Below, piece by piece: positions 8,259-15,955 of a stretch of DNA of 64,000 bases. Below the pieces are notes generated by a model. The model worked only from the letters and a program-made list of their open reading frames with translations. It had not been told where the DNA came from and made no database searches. This DNA is from Carideicomes alvinocaridis (GTDB taxonomy: Bacteria; Pseudomonadota; Alphaproteobacteria; Rhodobacterales; Rhodobacteraceae), in NCBI GenBank assembly GCA_005473895.2, contig SRJI02000008.1, positions 1 through 64,000 of the forward strand, read 5' to 3'. A program made the position numbers and the translations under genes. Position 1 is the stretch's first letter; each line of letters starts with the position of its first letter.

Positions 8259-8738
8259 TCATTGCTGATCTACCGGCTCGGCCCGCCCGATCAGGTCATC
8301 CCAGTCGGTCGGAGGATCTCCTGCCGCAATGCGCTTCTGGAAGACCCTGTAGGCGTCGGTCTTGCTGCCGTAGGCCCTCTTGGTGTTCTCGTCGTCCACC
8401 CAGCCATAGATGATGATCTTGGACTTGGTGTCGTAGCGAAAGAGGAGACGGAACTGCTGCAGGAACTTCGCTCGCTTCCAGGCACGGTGTTCCGGCCCGA
8501 TCGTGTTACCCAGGTCAAAGGCAGAGGAGGTTGGGTCCGCCGGAATGACTTCCTTGGTGAGCTTCTCGATGGCCGCCAGGATCTTCGTGGGGGTCTTCTT
8601 CTGGTAGGTCTCGGGATGCTTCTCCCGTAGTCTCTCGACGGTCGCGACGAGATCCGCGTAGCCCTCCACAAAGGCTGGATCCTGCAGCAGGGTCCAGCCA
8701 TTGACGACCAGCGCGCCAGGAACCTGAGCTTCGGTCAT
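8259..8738 (-). CDS. yhaV: YhaV-type RelE-superfamily toxin
   Basis: The 159-residue product matches YhaV over its length, most clearly in the C-terminal half: AWKRAKFLQQFRLLFRYD, then KIIIYGWVDDENTKRAYGSK and TDAYRVFQKRI. YhaV is a ribosome-dependent ribonuclease that arrests growth and is neutralised by PrlF. The start overlaps the end of the prlF gene by ATGA, so antitoxin is translated first. Confidence 0.9.
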   Translation of the reverse strand: MTEAQVPGALVVNGWTLLQDPAFVEGYADLVATVERLREKHPETYQKKTPTKILAAIEKLTKEVIPADPTSSAFDLGNTIGPEHRAWKRAKFLQQFRLLFRYDTKSKIIIYGWVDDENTKRAYGSKTDAYRVFQKRIAAGDPPTDWDDLIGRAEPVDQQ

Positions 8739-9064
8739 TCGTCCTCGAGCGGCGCGTCCAGGTCGACCTCCATGCCGTCGACCAGTTCTGCGGCGCGGCG
8801 GCTTGTTTCACCGCCGAAGGGCTTCAGGCGCTGCGGGTTGTTGACCATCTCGCGCTCGAGGAAGCCAAGAAAGGCCTGAACCGCCGGGTCGACCTGGTCG
8901 TCCTTCGCTTCGGCCTTTTCCAGGATCACCTGGCCGCCCCGGATCACGTAGGCGATCTTGTCTCGCTTGCCGAGATGCAGGGCCTTTCGCACGGCGGCCG
9001 GCACGGTGTTCTGATACTTGTCCGTCAGGGTGGCTTCGAAGCGGGGGGCTTGCACGTCGCTCAT
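8735..9064 (-). CDS. prlF: PrlF (SohA)-type AbrB-fold antitoxin
   Basis: The 109-residue product opens with a swapped-hairpin AbrB domain (LTDKYQNTVPAAVRKALHLGKRDKIAYVIRGG), followed by the PrlF-specific part (DPAVQAFLGFLEREMVNNPQRLKPF). GAGGAG lies 7 nt before the ATG. In the family PrlF binds YhaV and represses the operon. A perfect 10-bp inverted repeat about 30 bp upstream (9094-9119) is the obvious operator. Confidence 0.9.
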   Translation of the reverse strand: MSDVQAPRFEATLTDKYQNTVPAAVRKALHLGKRDKIAYVIRGGQVILEKAEAKDDQVDPAVQAFLGFLEREMVNNPQRLKPFGGETSRRAAELVDGMEVDLDAPLEDE

Positions 9065-9093
9065 GTCGGTGCTCCTCGAAAAAGGTCACGCAG

Positions 9094-9119
9094 AAAGGTA
9101 ATGCAAAACCATTACCTTT
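9094..9119. promoter_or_regulatory. Probable PrlF operator, perfect 10-bp inverted repeat
   Basis: AAAGGTAATG (9094-9103) and CATTACCTTT (9110-9119) are perfect reverse complements around a 6-bp centre. The palindrome lies 30 bp upstream of the prlF start on the minus strand and is AT-rich compared with its surroundings, as expected of a promoter bound by an AbrB-type antitoxin. Confidence 0.65.
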
Positions 9120-9145
9120 TCAAGGTCCGCCGAGAAGACGCTATC

Positions 9146-9161
9146 GTTGGCAGCTGCCAAC
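9146..9161. other. parS-like palindrome, copy 1
   Basis: GTTGGCAGCTGCCAAC, a perfect 16-bp palindrome fitting the repABC parS pattern GTTNNNNGCNNNNAAC. It lies between the prlF promoter and the Cys-rich gene at 9227. The same 16-mer recurs at 18015, 28334, 29937 and 30516; the element encodes a RepB-type ParB. Confidence 0.8.
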
Positions 9162-9226
9162 CGTAATCGGCTTGGATGCACGAGTTTCCCAGCGTTAGAT
9201 CCTCACCAGCGGCAGTGAGGACGATG

Positions 9227-9688
9227 ATGCAGGACGAAGACCGCCTGAAGGCGGCATGGAACCAGAAGACAATCCCTGTCGCGCTTCGCCGTGACGGCAA
9301 GGGTGAGCGGGTCAGGGTCCGCCTTCCTTATGCGGACGACAACTATGCCTGGCTCAGGGATGGCCGGCGCATCCGGCCAAGCTGGAACCCGGCACTGGGA
9401 TGCTGGGAGATTCCCAAGGCATGGTTCAATGACCTCGTGAACCGCGGTCTTCGCCGCTGGGGCCTGATCTATGTCATCCAACCCTACCAGGAGCAGGAGG
9501 TCTGCGCTCCGGCCTGCATGAACGCCATCGGCCATGAGTGTCAGTGTTCTTGTATGGGGGCCAACCACGGGCAAGGAGACGATGGCGGCTGGTTCTCGAC
9601 GAGCGAGGCTTTCGCAGCCCGATGGGGCGACCGTCACCTTGCCTGTCGCCTCATGACGGTCGGATCAGGTAGCAGGGATCCGGCCTAA
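9227..9688 (+). CDS. Cys-rich conserved hypothetical protein
   Basis: About 153 residues. The centre has a compact cysteine cluster (CAPACMNA, then HECQCSCMGANHG, four or more Cys plus His), suggesting a bound metal. The N-terminal half (RLPYADDNYAWLRDGRRIRPSW, then WEIPKAWFNDLVNRGL) looks like a small beta-rich domain. I have an impression of similar proteins with a CxCSCxGxNHG motif on plasmids, but cannot name a function. Start at 9227 has GAGG 6 nt upstream; ATG at 9224 is an alternative. A parS-like site lies 65 bp upstream. Confidence 0.6.
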   Translation: MQDEDRLKAAWNQKTIPVALRRDGKGERVRVRLPYADDNYAWLRDGRRIRPSWNPALGCWEIPKAWFNDLVNRGLRRWGLIYVIQPYQEQEVCAPACMNAIGHECQCSCMGANHGQGDDGGWFSTSEAFAARWGDRHLACRLMTVGSGSRDPA

Positions 9689-9761
9689 TTCTCGGTTCAC
9701 AATCACACAATGGTGGCGTGCTGCCGTTCGACGCATGGAGCGCGAACGGCAGCGTTCGATC

Positions 9762-10403
9762 TCAGCTCGCGTCCTTGAACTCCGCGTATTCGCCGCGGAC
9801 CTGAACCGTCACGGTCACGTCGGAGCTGTCGCGGTTGCGCCAGAACCAGCCGTGCTCGCCGTCGAAGTCGGCGACGATCTCGCCTTCGCCTCCGGTCGAG
9901 CCGCGGCCCTTCTCGTAGGTGACGGAGTTACTGCCGCCGTGGCCGTGCAGGTCGAAGTTCACGCGCCCGCCTTCCACGGTCATCAGGTATTCGGCGGTCT
10001 GGCCCTCCTCCATCACCAGCTTCCACTCGGCGGAGTCGCCGGGAGCCAGCGTGAAGGTGATCTCATCCCGCCAGGCTTCGCTCTCGTCGGCCGGCGTGGC
10101 CTCTTGGGCATGGGCGGCGCCGACAAACAGGCCGAAGATGTCGTTCAGAAGGCTGGACTGATCGCCCTCGGCCTCCATCATCTGCCGGTCCATCTCGGCT
10201 TCCTCGGCGAGCTGGGTTTTGATCTCACCCATCTCGGTCAGACCGAGCACACCGCCGATCCGGGTCGGGTCGATGCCATATTCGGCGGGCAGGACGACGG
10301 TGACGAGGATCGCCACGGCGGACGCCCCGGCGATGACGGTGGAGCGAATGATCTGGGCCGAGCTGGGCAATTCGTCGAGGCTGGGTTTCTGTGCGTTGAA
10401 CAT
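9762..10403 (-). CDS. Transmembrane anchor protein of the HupE cluster
   Basis: The 213-residue product has one N-terminal membrane helix (STVIAGASAVAILVTVVLPAEYG) and a large extracytoplasmic part with a second weakly hydrophobic stretch (LLNDIFGLFVGAAHA). The C-terminal half looks like a beta-sandwich (ITFTLAPGDSAEWKLVMEEG... VNFDLHGHGGSNSVTYEKG). Proteins of this kind are found next to HupE-like genes in Rhodobacteraceae, and here the gene lies 15 bp after hupE. Biochemical role unknown; a periplasmic metal-binding or anchoring partner is inference. Confidence 0.65.
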   Translation of the reverse strand: MFNAQKPSLDELPSSAQIIRSTVIAGASAVAILVTVVLPAEYGIDPTRIGGVLGLTEMGEIKTQLAEEAEMDRQMMEAEGDQSSLLNDIFGLFVGAAHAQEATPADESEAWRDEITFTLAPGDSAEWKLVMEEGQTAEYLMTVEGGRVNFDLHGHGGSNSVTYEKGRGSTGGEGEIVADFDGEHGWFWRNRDSSDVTVTVQVRGEYAEFKDAS

Positions 10404-10418
10404 AGGTCAGGTCTCCTT

Positions 10419-11144
10419 TTACGCGGCCACGAAGAGGCCGGTGATCTGGTAGCCCATGAGGATGAAGCCCATGGACATCATGATGACGTTGGCGGTGTAG
10501 GCCTGGCGGAAGAAGTTCGGGGACTTCCGCCAGAACCCCATGACGATGAGGATTACAGCGAGCGCCAGAAGCTGGCCGATCTCGACCCCGACGTTGAAGG
10601 CCAGAAGGTTGGCCAGAAGCCCGTCCGAGGCGATGTCGTAGTCGAGGATCTTCGTGGCGAGGCCGGTGCCGTGGAAGAAGCCGAAGATCAGCGTCGCGGC
10701 TTTAGTATTCGGCTGGAATCCGAACCAGCGCTGGTAGGCGCCGAGATTGTCGAGCGCCTTGTAGACGACCGACAGGCCGATGATGGCGTCGATGATGTAA
10801 GCGTTGATGCCCCAGCCGAACCAGACGCCGAGCAGCATCGTGGTCGAGTGGCCGAGAGCGAAGAGGCTCACGTAGATGCCGACGTCCTTCATCTTGTAGA
10901 GGAAGAAGACGACGCCGAGCAGGAACAGGATGTGGTCGTATCCGGTCACCATGTGCTTGGCGCCGAGATACATGAAGGGGATGATATTCACCCCCCAGAT
11001 TTCCTGGATGTAGCCCGCGTCACCCTCGGTGACGTTATGCGCGGCCGCAGCCGTGGCATAGAGCATCATGGCTGCGAGAGCCGTCAGGATGGCGGCGGCG
11101 CGAGAGCTGCGCCATGGCCGGCCATCCGCGAAAGCGGAGTGCAT
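10419..11144 (-). CDS. HupE/UreJ-family membrane protein
   Basis: After a signal-like N-terminus ending AAAAHNVTEGDAGYIQ, the product has about seven hydrophobic segments including the family hallmark YLGAKHMVTGYDHILFLLGVVFFL (H-x4-D-H) and FGFFHGTGLATKI. HupE/UreJ proteins are nickel/cobalt permeases. The ATG at 11144 is preceded by AAGGAG at 6 nt, which decides it over the upstream start at 11198. It is first of a minus-strand pair with the anchor protein and sits beside RcnR-like and MFS genes, which supports a nickel/cobalt theme. Confidence 0.85.
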   Translation of the reverse strand: MHSAFADGRPWRSSRAAAILTALAAMMLYATAAAAHNVTEGDAGYIQEIWGVNIIPFMYLGAKHMVTGYDHILFLLGVVFFLYKMKDVGIYVSLFALGHSTTMLLGVWFGWGINAYIIDAIIGLSVVYKALDNLGAYQRWFGFQPNTKAATLIFGFFHGTGLATKILDYDIASDGLLANLLAFNVGVEIGQLLALAVILIVMGFWRKSPNFFRQAYTANVIMMSMGFILMGYQITGLFVAA

Positions 11145-11201
11145 GTGGTTCTCCTTGGATTGTCCGTTGTTGCGCTGTGATCTGCCCAAGAAGGGCAAGG
11201 C

Positions 11202-11561
11202 TCACGCGCGTGGCGGACGCTCCAGGCGGAAAACGGGTGGAGCCCAGTGGGCCAGGGCATAGCCATGCAAGAGGGCGCTTGTCTCGACCGGCACCGTGTC
11301 GCCCCGCGCCAGCATCAGCACGGCATGGCCATGATCGTGATCGGCGACTTCGTGGCTGTGCCCGTGCATCGCCCAGATCAGGTCTTCCTCCAGTCCATGG
11401 GAGTGGCCATGTTCGGCGATCATCTCCGCATGGTCCTGCAGGGTCTCGATGATCTTAGGCACATGCGACGCGTGCGGCGAGACGGTCCAGAAGGTCAGGG
11501 CCACGCAGACCAGCACGGCGAAGAGCCGCGCTCCGATACGCATCCCACCCCGCTTTTTCAT
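11202..11561 (-). CDS. His-rich exported small protein
   Basis: The N-terminus is a signal sequence or membrane anchor (MRIGARLFAVLVCVALTFWTV). The mature part is rich in His (HAEMIAEHGHSHGLEEDLIW, HGHSHEVADHDHGH), a likely buffer for Ni, Co or Zn in the periplasm. The ATG at 11561 is chosen; a GTG at 11573 is possible. It ends 57 bp upstream of hupE on the same strand and faces the rcnR-like gene divergently, so it probably belongs to the same metal regulon. Confidence 0.65.
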   Translation of the reverse strand: MKKRGGMRIGARLFAVLVCVALTFWTVSPHASHVPKIIETLQDHAEMIAEHGHSHGLEEDLIWAMHGHSHEVADHDHGHAVLMLARGDTVPVETSALLHGYALAHWAPPVFRLERPPRA

Positions 11562-11615
11562 CGCCTGCTGCACTGCTCTTGTCCCTCGCGATGCGTCTTG
11601 TGTGGCATCTTGCGG

Positions 11616-11634
11616 TATCCCCCTCGGGAGGATA
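11616..11634. promoter_or_regulatory. Candidate operator of the RcnR/FrmR-like repressor
   Basis: TATCCCCCTCGGGAGGATA is a near-palindrome of 19 bp with C/G tracts flanked by TA-rich ends, the general form of CsoR/RcnR-family sites. It lies between the divergent His-rich gene and the rcnR-like gene and overlaps the latter's ribosome-binding site (GGAGG). Confidence 0.5.
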
Positions 11635-11644
11635 GCCCTTGCCT

Positions 11645-11902
11645 ATGACAGAAACGCATGTCCACGCAAGTCACCCCAGGGTCGCATCCCGGCTGAAACG
11701 CGCCGAGGGGCATCTCCGCTCGGTCATCGCCATGATCGAGGAGGGTCGGCCATGCCTCGACGTTGCGCAGCAGTTGCAGGCGGTGGAGCGGGCCGTGCGC
11801 AATGCCAAGCAGGCCCTCATCCACGATCATATGGATCACTGCCTCGACGGCGACGATACCGGTGACCGGGACGAGTTGAAGGCCATCTCCCGCTATCTCT
11901 GA
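11645..11902 (+). CDS. RcnR/FrmR-family (CsoR-like, DUF156) metal-sensing repressor
   Basis: The all-helical product of about 85 residues contains RLKRAEGHLRSVIAMIEEGRPCLDVAQQLQAVERAVRNAKQALIHDHMDHCL, with the conserved Cys of helix 2 and a His/Cys pattern (IHDHMDHC) typical of metal or formaldehyde sensors. The His-rich N-terminus (ETHVHASH) recalls RcnR, which uses His3. A nickel/cobalt sensor is the best reading. A TTG start at 11639 has better spacing from GGAGG and is an alternative. It is followed after 7 bp by the MFS exporter. Confidence 0.8.
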   Translation: MTETHVHASHPRVASRLKRAEGHLRSVIAMIEEGRPCLDVAQQLQAVERAVRNAKQALIHDHMDHCLDGDDTGDRDELKAISRYL

Positions 11903-11909
11903 GGGGTCC

Positions 11910-13229
11910 ATGCTCGAAATCCTCGCCGACCGCACCTATCGCCACCTGTTCCTGGCCCAGGTGGTCGCTCTTCTCGGCACGGGCCTCGCCACGGTGGCGC
12001 TCGGGCTCTTGGCCTACGACCTCGCAGGAGACGGCGCGGCGATGGTGCTGGGCACGGTCTTCACGATCAAGATGGTCGCCTATGTCGGGATCGCGCCTGT
12101 CGCCGGTGCCTTTGCCGACCGGGTGAACCGCCGCGTGTTGCTCGTTACGCTGGACATGGTGCGGGCGGGCGCGGCGCTCTGCCTACCCTTCGTGACAGAG
12201 GTCTGGCAGGTCTACGTGCTTATCTTCCTGCTGCAATCGGCTTCGGCCGCCTTCACGCCGACCTTCCAGGCGACGATCCCGGATGTCCTGCCTGAGGAGG
12301 CACGCTACACCCGTGCCCTGTCGCTTTCGCGGCTGGCCTATGACCTTGAGAACATCGTCAGCCCAACCCTTGCGGCGCTGCTTCTCGCTGTGATGAGCTA
12401 CAACACCCTGTTCCTGGGCACCGTGGCCGGCTTTGCCGCCTCGGCAATGCTGGTGGTATCGGTCCTGTTGCCCAACCCCAAGCCGTCAGAGCCGCGCGGC
12501 ATCTACGACCGGACAACGCGCGGCATCCGTATCTACCTCGCCACGCCGCGCCTGCGCGGGCTGCTGGCGCTGAACCTCGCGGCCGCGTCGGCGGGCGCGA
12601 TGGTGCTGGTCAACACGGTCGTGCTGGTTCGGGGCTCTCTCAGGCTTCCGGAAAGCGCGCTGGCCTGGACGATGTTTGCCTTCGGGGCCGGGTCCATGCT
12701 GGCGGCACTGATCCTGCCGCGCCTTCTCGACCGGGTCTCCGACCGGCCGGTGATGCTGGCCGGTGCTGTGCTGATGGTGGCCACGCTGTTGGGGCTGGCC
12801 GCGAGTATCTCCCTGTCCGGCCTGGTCTGGCCCCTGCTTCTGGGAGCGTGGCTTCTGGTGGGTCTGGGATATTCGGCGGTGCTCACGCCCTCCGGGCGGC
12901 TGCTGCGGCGGTCGTCGCAGCCTGAGGACCGCCCGGCGGTCTTTGCCGCGCAGTTTGCCCTGTCCCATGCCTGCTGGCTGGTGACCTACCCGCTGGCGGG
13001 CTGGCTCATGACGCAATTCGGGACCGTTGCGGCCCTGATCGTCCTTGCGACGCTCGCCTCAGCCGGGGCCGTAGCCGTGCTCCGGATCTGGCCCGAGGAC
13101 GATCGCGAGGTGCTGGAGCACACGCACGACAACCTGCCGCTGGACCATCCCCATTTGCAGGGACATCGGCACCATGCTCACCCCTTCGTCGTCGACGACA
13201 ATCATCCCCGATGGGCACAGCATCTGTGA
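11910..13229 (+). CDS. MFS transporter with His-rich C-terminus (NreB-like metal exporter)
   Basis: The 439-residue product has about 12 membrane segments and MFS loop motifs (GAFADRVNRRVLLVTLDMVRA between helices 2 and 3). The C-terminal tail is His-rich (HTHDNLPLDHPHLQGHRHHAHPF), as in NreB-type nickel exporters. It lies immediately downstream of an RcnR/FrmR-like repressor, an arrangement that fits Ni/Co efflux under metal-dependent derepression. Substrate is inferred from context and tail. Confidence 0.85.
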   Translation: MLEILADRTYRHLFLAQVVALLGTGLATVALGLLAYDLAGDGAAMVLGTVFTIKMVAYVGIAPVAGAFADRVNRRVLLVTLDMVRAGAALCLPFVTEVWQVYVLIFLLQSASAAFTPTFQATIPDVLPEEARYTRALSLSRLAYDLENIVSPTLAALLLAVMSYNTLFLGTVAGFAASAMLVVSVLLPNPKPSEPRGIYDRTTRGIRIYLATPRLRGLLALNLAAASAGAMVLVNTVVLVRGSLRLPESALAWTMFAFGAGSMLAALILPRLLDRVSDRPVMLAGAVLMVATLLGLAASISLSGLVWPLLLGAWLLVGLGYSAVLTPSGRLLRRSSQPEDRPAVFAAQFALSHACWLVTYPLAGWLMTQFGTVAALIVLATLASAGAVAVLRIWPEDDREVLEHTHDNLPLDHPHLQGHRHHAHPFVVDDNHPRWAQHL

Positions 13230-13266
13230 TCGTCAGGCAGGTTGCCGAGGTTGCGTCAGAGCTCTC

Positions 13267-13626
13267 TCATCTCGACGGGGGTCCACTGTCCTTGCACCAG
13301 TCGATCCGCCCCTGCCGGATCCAGAAGTGACACCGGCATTCGTTCGTCTGGCGGACCGACGGCGAGATGGTCGGGCGCCTCAGCCAGTCTGACACGGCAG
13401 TCCACCTGGGCCTCCGGTTTTTGCTGAGGGACAGCTTGATGGTCTCGCCGCACCCACCGGGGCAGTGGAAGCAGGCCCATTTGTCGACGCCATCGCGCAC
13501 GATGGTCATCTCCCCCGGCACGATCCGATCCGGCGTCGGGTGTGTGGGTGTTACCCTGGCAAGCAGGTCACTTCGCGGAATGAGGCGGAAGAGCTCGAGG
13601 CTCTTCCGCAGAATGTCGATCATCAT
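13267..13626 (-). CDS. DUF6527 family Cys-rich protein of the ubiquitin-like operon
   Basis: The 119-residue product has a cysteine cluster WACFHCPGGCGETIKLSL and a second CRCHFWIRQGRIDWC, probably one or two zinc sites, with beta-strands between. It corresponds to DUF6527, which I associate with prokaryotic ubiquitin-like conjugation operons. Its ATG is 5 bp after the stop of the JAB-E1 gene, so it is the last gene of the operon. Role unknown; a target-binding or ligase-like adaptor would be inference only. Confidence 0.75.
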   Translation of the reverse strand: MMIDILRKSLELFRLIPRSDLLARVTPTHPTPDRIVPGEMTIVRDGVDKWACFHCPGGCGETIKLSLSKNRRPRWTAVSDWLRRPTISPSVRQTNECRCHFWIRQGRIDWCKDSGPPSR

Positions 13627-13631
13627 CCCGC

Positions 13632-15041
13632 TCACCCGATACGATCCAGGAACGGATCGACGTCGCCGAGCCCCCAGTATTCCTCGCTGCCGCAGACCGG
13701 GCAGTCCGGCTGGGGCTGCGCCGCCTGTGGACGCTCGAAGCCCTTGTCGAGCTTGCGATAGCGTTGCCATGCCCATCCGCCGCCGCCGCGGAAGTCGACG
13801 AGACCGGCAAGAAGTTCGTTCACTGCCATGGTGGCGGCCTCGGAGGTGAAGGTCACGACGGCCGGCGCGGGATTACCACCGCCGCGAACATAGGCCTCGG
13901 TCTTCTGCCGTTCATATTCGGCGGGGTCCGATCGCTGGAGATCCTCCTCGCGGGCCCTGACACGATCTACCGTGCCGCGGCAGCCGTGGCACGCCGACGT
14001 GGGAAACAGCACGCTGACCCGCGCGGCCATCTCGAGGAGGCCGGGCTCACCATCGTCACGGGGCATCAGGACCAGCCCGACATCGATCACCGGGATCAGG
14101 TAGAAATGCGCCACGCGGTTCAGGTAGAGGCGCCCGGCGTGATCGTCCGTGCATCCGAAGATGACGTCGCAGGATTTCAGCGCGTCACGGATGTGCGGCG
14201 CATCCACCCAGCCGTTCATCGACCGGATGTCGACGTCGAGGCCCATCATTGTCACCTCGCGCGCCATGACGTCGACCTTGGGCACCGCGTTTTCGGCATC
14301 CTTCCGGGTCGCGCCATACAGGCGGTTCAGGTTGGAGTGCTCGACCACGTCATCGTCGATGACCACGATGCGCCCTACACCGAGGCGAGCGAGGAGCTGG
14401 ACCACCGGGCTTCCGGTGCCGCCGCAGCCTACTACGGCAACGGAGAGCTGATTGAGGAGTCCGTTGACGTCCGGCCCGAAGGCCAGTGCCTGCCGGGCCA
14501 AGGCTTCCGACGGGGTCGGCACGTCGGTCGAACGGATCTCGAGCCGAGTGCCGATGACGGTCACGCGGTGACAGGGCAGGGGTGTCATGTCGTCTTCCCA
14601 GACCCGTGCCCGGTAGAGGCCGTCACCGACCTGCACGAGGCTCACCAGGCGTGTCCCCTCGCCGTTACGGTTCCGGGCCATGGTGAAGAGGTCGCGCTCG
14701 TTGCGATCGTCCTGGTCCGAGAAACCATCGAAGCCTCCCGGGTGACTGTGGACGATCGCCGGCACCAGGCCTTCCTCCTTGGCCCGGCGACAGAGCTGAG
14801 CGAAGGAGTTGGTGTTCCAGGTGACATGCTTGCCGCTGGCATCGACGCGGTCCTCCTGCGGGATCGCGATGACCTCGTAGGAGGTGTAACGGGTCCGCTG
14901 CTCGAAGTCCCAGGGGTCCTGCGCGATCTCGCTTTTGCCGAGCAGCATGTAGGCGGCGCCCTCGTGCCCACGGGGGTGCGCGAGCAGCGCCTGCAGCTTG
15001 TCGCGGTGACGGGCGTGGAGGGTGATGTCGCTGCGCTTCAT
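13632..15041 (-). CDS. JAB peptidase-E1 fusion (Mov34/MPN domain + ThiF adenylyltransferase)
   Basis: 469 residues. The N-terminal JAB domain shows the complete JAMM signature HSHPGGFDGFSDQD (HxH-x7-S-x2-D), the zinc isopeptidase centre. The C-terminal half is an E1-like ThiF domain with the nucleotide loop VVGCGGTGSPVVQLLARLG and IDDDVVEHSNLNRLYG, then Cys pairs CHGCRG and CPVCG for zinc. One polypeptide would thus adenylate the modifier C-terminus and trim or remove it. The start at 15041 overlaps the stop of the E2-like gene by ATGA. Such fusions with multiubiquitin, E2 and DUF6527 are the prokaryotic Ub-like systems described by comparative genomics (Iyer, Burroughs, Aravind). Confidence 0.9.
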   Translation of the reverse strand: MKRSDITLHARHRDKLQALLAHPRGHEGAAYMLLGKSEIAQDPWDFEQRTRYTSYEVIAIPQEDRVDASGKHVTWNTNSFAQLCRRAKEEGLVPAIVHSHPGGFDGFSDQDDRNERDLFTMARNRNGEGTRLVSLVQVGDGLYRARVWEDDMTPLPCHRVTVIGTRLEIRSTDVPTPSEALARQALAFGPDVNGLLNQLSVAVVGCGGTGSPVVQLLARLGVGRIVVIDDDVVEHSNLNRLYGATRKDAENAVPKVDVMAREVTMMGLDVDIRSMNGWVDAPHIRDALKSCDVIFGCTDDHAGRLYLNRVAHFYLIPVIDVGLVLMPRDDGEPGLLEMAARVSVLFPTSACHGCRGTVDRVRAREEDLQRSDPAEYERQKTEAYVRGGGNPAPAVVTFTSEAATMAVNELLAGLVDFRGGGGWAWQRYRKLDKGFERPQAAQPQPDCPVCGSEEYWGLGDVDPFLDRIG

Positions 15042-15418
15042 GCCGCCACCTCCAGGGCCTCTTCGACCCGCTTCAGCATGGTCCAGATGCCGTCGGTGCC
15101 GGGACGCCACTGGTTGTTGTGGCGAGACCAGCGCTGCCAGTTCTGGCCATCGAAGGCCTGGCGTGCCTGCGTGCAGCGGGGCTCACGCTGGCCGGCAAGG
15201 AGCTTCAGATGCGGCACGGCGTAGAACATGTCGGGGGCGACCTCGGGATACGAGGGCGGCAGCAGGATCAGGATATCCGCCTGGGCGACCTGATACTTGC
15301 CTTCCGGCAGCGTGATCCCGGTGAGGATCACGCCCTTCTTTCCGCCTTCGATGACCTTGCGAACGGTGATGCCGCGACCCTCGAGGTAGCGGCAATCCTG
15401 ACGGGGGAGGAAGCTCAT
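15038..15418 (-). CDS. E2-like ubiquitin-conjugating protein (Prok-E2_E family)
   Basis: 126 residues with the E2 core strand-turn PPSYPEVAPDMFYAVP, a single following cysteine in QREPRCTQARQAF as likely thioester residue, and the diagnostic NWQRWSRHNNQW before a C-terminal helix. This is the pattern of the prokaryotic E2 family E found beside multiubiquitin and E1-JAB genes. The ATG overlaps the stop of the multiubiquitin gene, and its own stop overlaps the E1 start, so the three are tightly coupled. Confidence 0.85.
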   Translation of the reverse strand: MSFLPRQDCRYLEGRGITVRKVIEGGKKGVILTGITLPEGKYQVAQADILILLPPSYPEVAPDMFYAVPHLKLLAGQREPRCTQARQAFDGQNWQRWSRHNNQWRPGTDGIWTMLKRVEEALEVAA

Positions 15419-15955
15419 GCCGCACCCCCTTCCGTGGTCTGGGGCACGCCGGTAAAGAAGTGCTCCAGGCCCGCATCCGCGAGACAGATCAGATCGGTGT
15501 CGCCGACCAGGATGTCATCCTTTCCGGGGATCACCTGCCAGACGGCGAACTTGGCGGGATCGACCCCGGCCAGATTCTTGAGCACGCGCCCGCTGATGAC
15601 CTTGTGGCCCCACTCGAGGCGTTTGCCATCGATGTCGAAGCGGAAGGATTCCGCGCTCGGGAAGACCAGGAAGCGCTCGATCTTGCCGGGGCGCAGGTCC
15701 GTGGTTTCCTCGAGGCGCAGTTCCTCGAGTTCACCGTTGCGCAGCACCTGGAACACGAGATGTTCCTCGGCCTTGCGGAAGCCGGCCCCCTCGATGATCT
15801 GGCGGCCCGGTGGGCGTCGGATCGTCGATGACGGCGTCGGTGAACTTCAGGTCGTGGTCGCCGACCTGGACCTTGTAGGGCCCGTGGTCGCGGGGCTTGC
15901 GGCCGGCCTTCAGGGCGGCCAGGAGATCTTCGATTTCGATCGGTTCGGTAGACAT
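15415..15955 (-). pseudogene. Multiubiquitin-domain protein, interrupted by one frameshift
   Basis: ATG at 15955 reads MSTEPIEIEDLLAALKAG then YKVQVGDHDLKFTDAVIDDPTPTG. At about 15801-15810 one extra C in a GC-rich run changes the frame; shifting back gives RQIIEGAGFRKAEEHLVFQVL and the rest. The reconstructed product of about 180 residues has two ubiquitin-like beta-grasp repeats (YKVQVGDHDLKF..., then FRFDIDGKRLEWGHKVISG...). The C-terminus is TEGGAA, so a GG lies two residues before the end and could be exposed by the JAB peptidase. It is the modifier of the operon. The frameshift may be a real inactivation or a sequence error. Confidence 0.8.
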
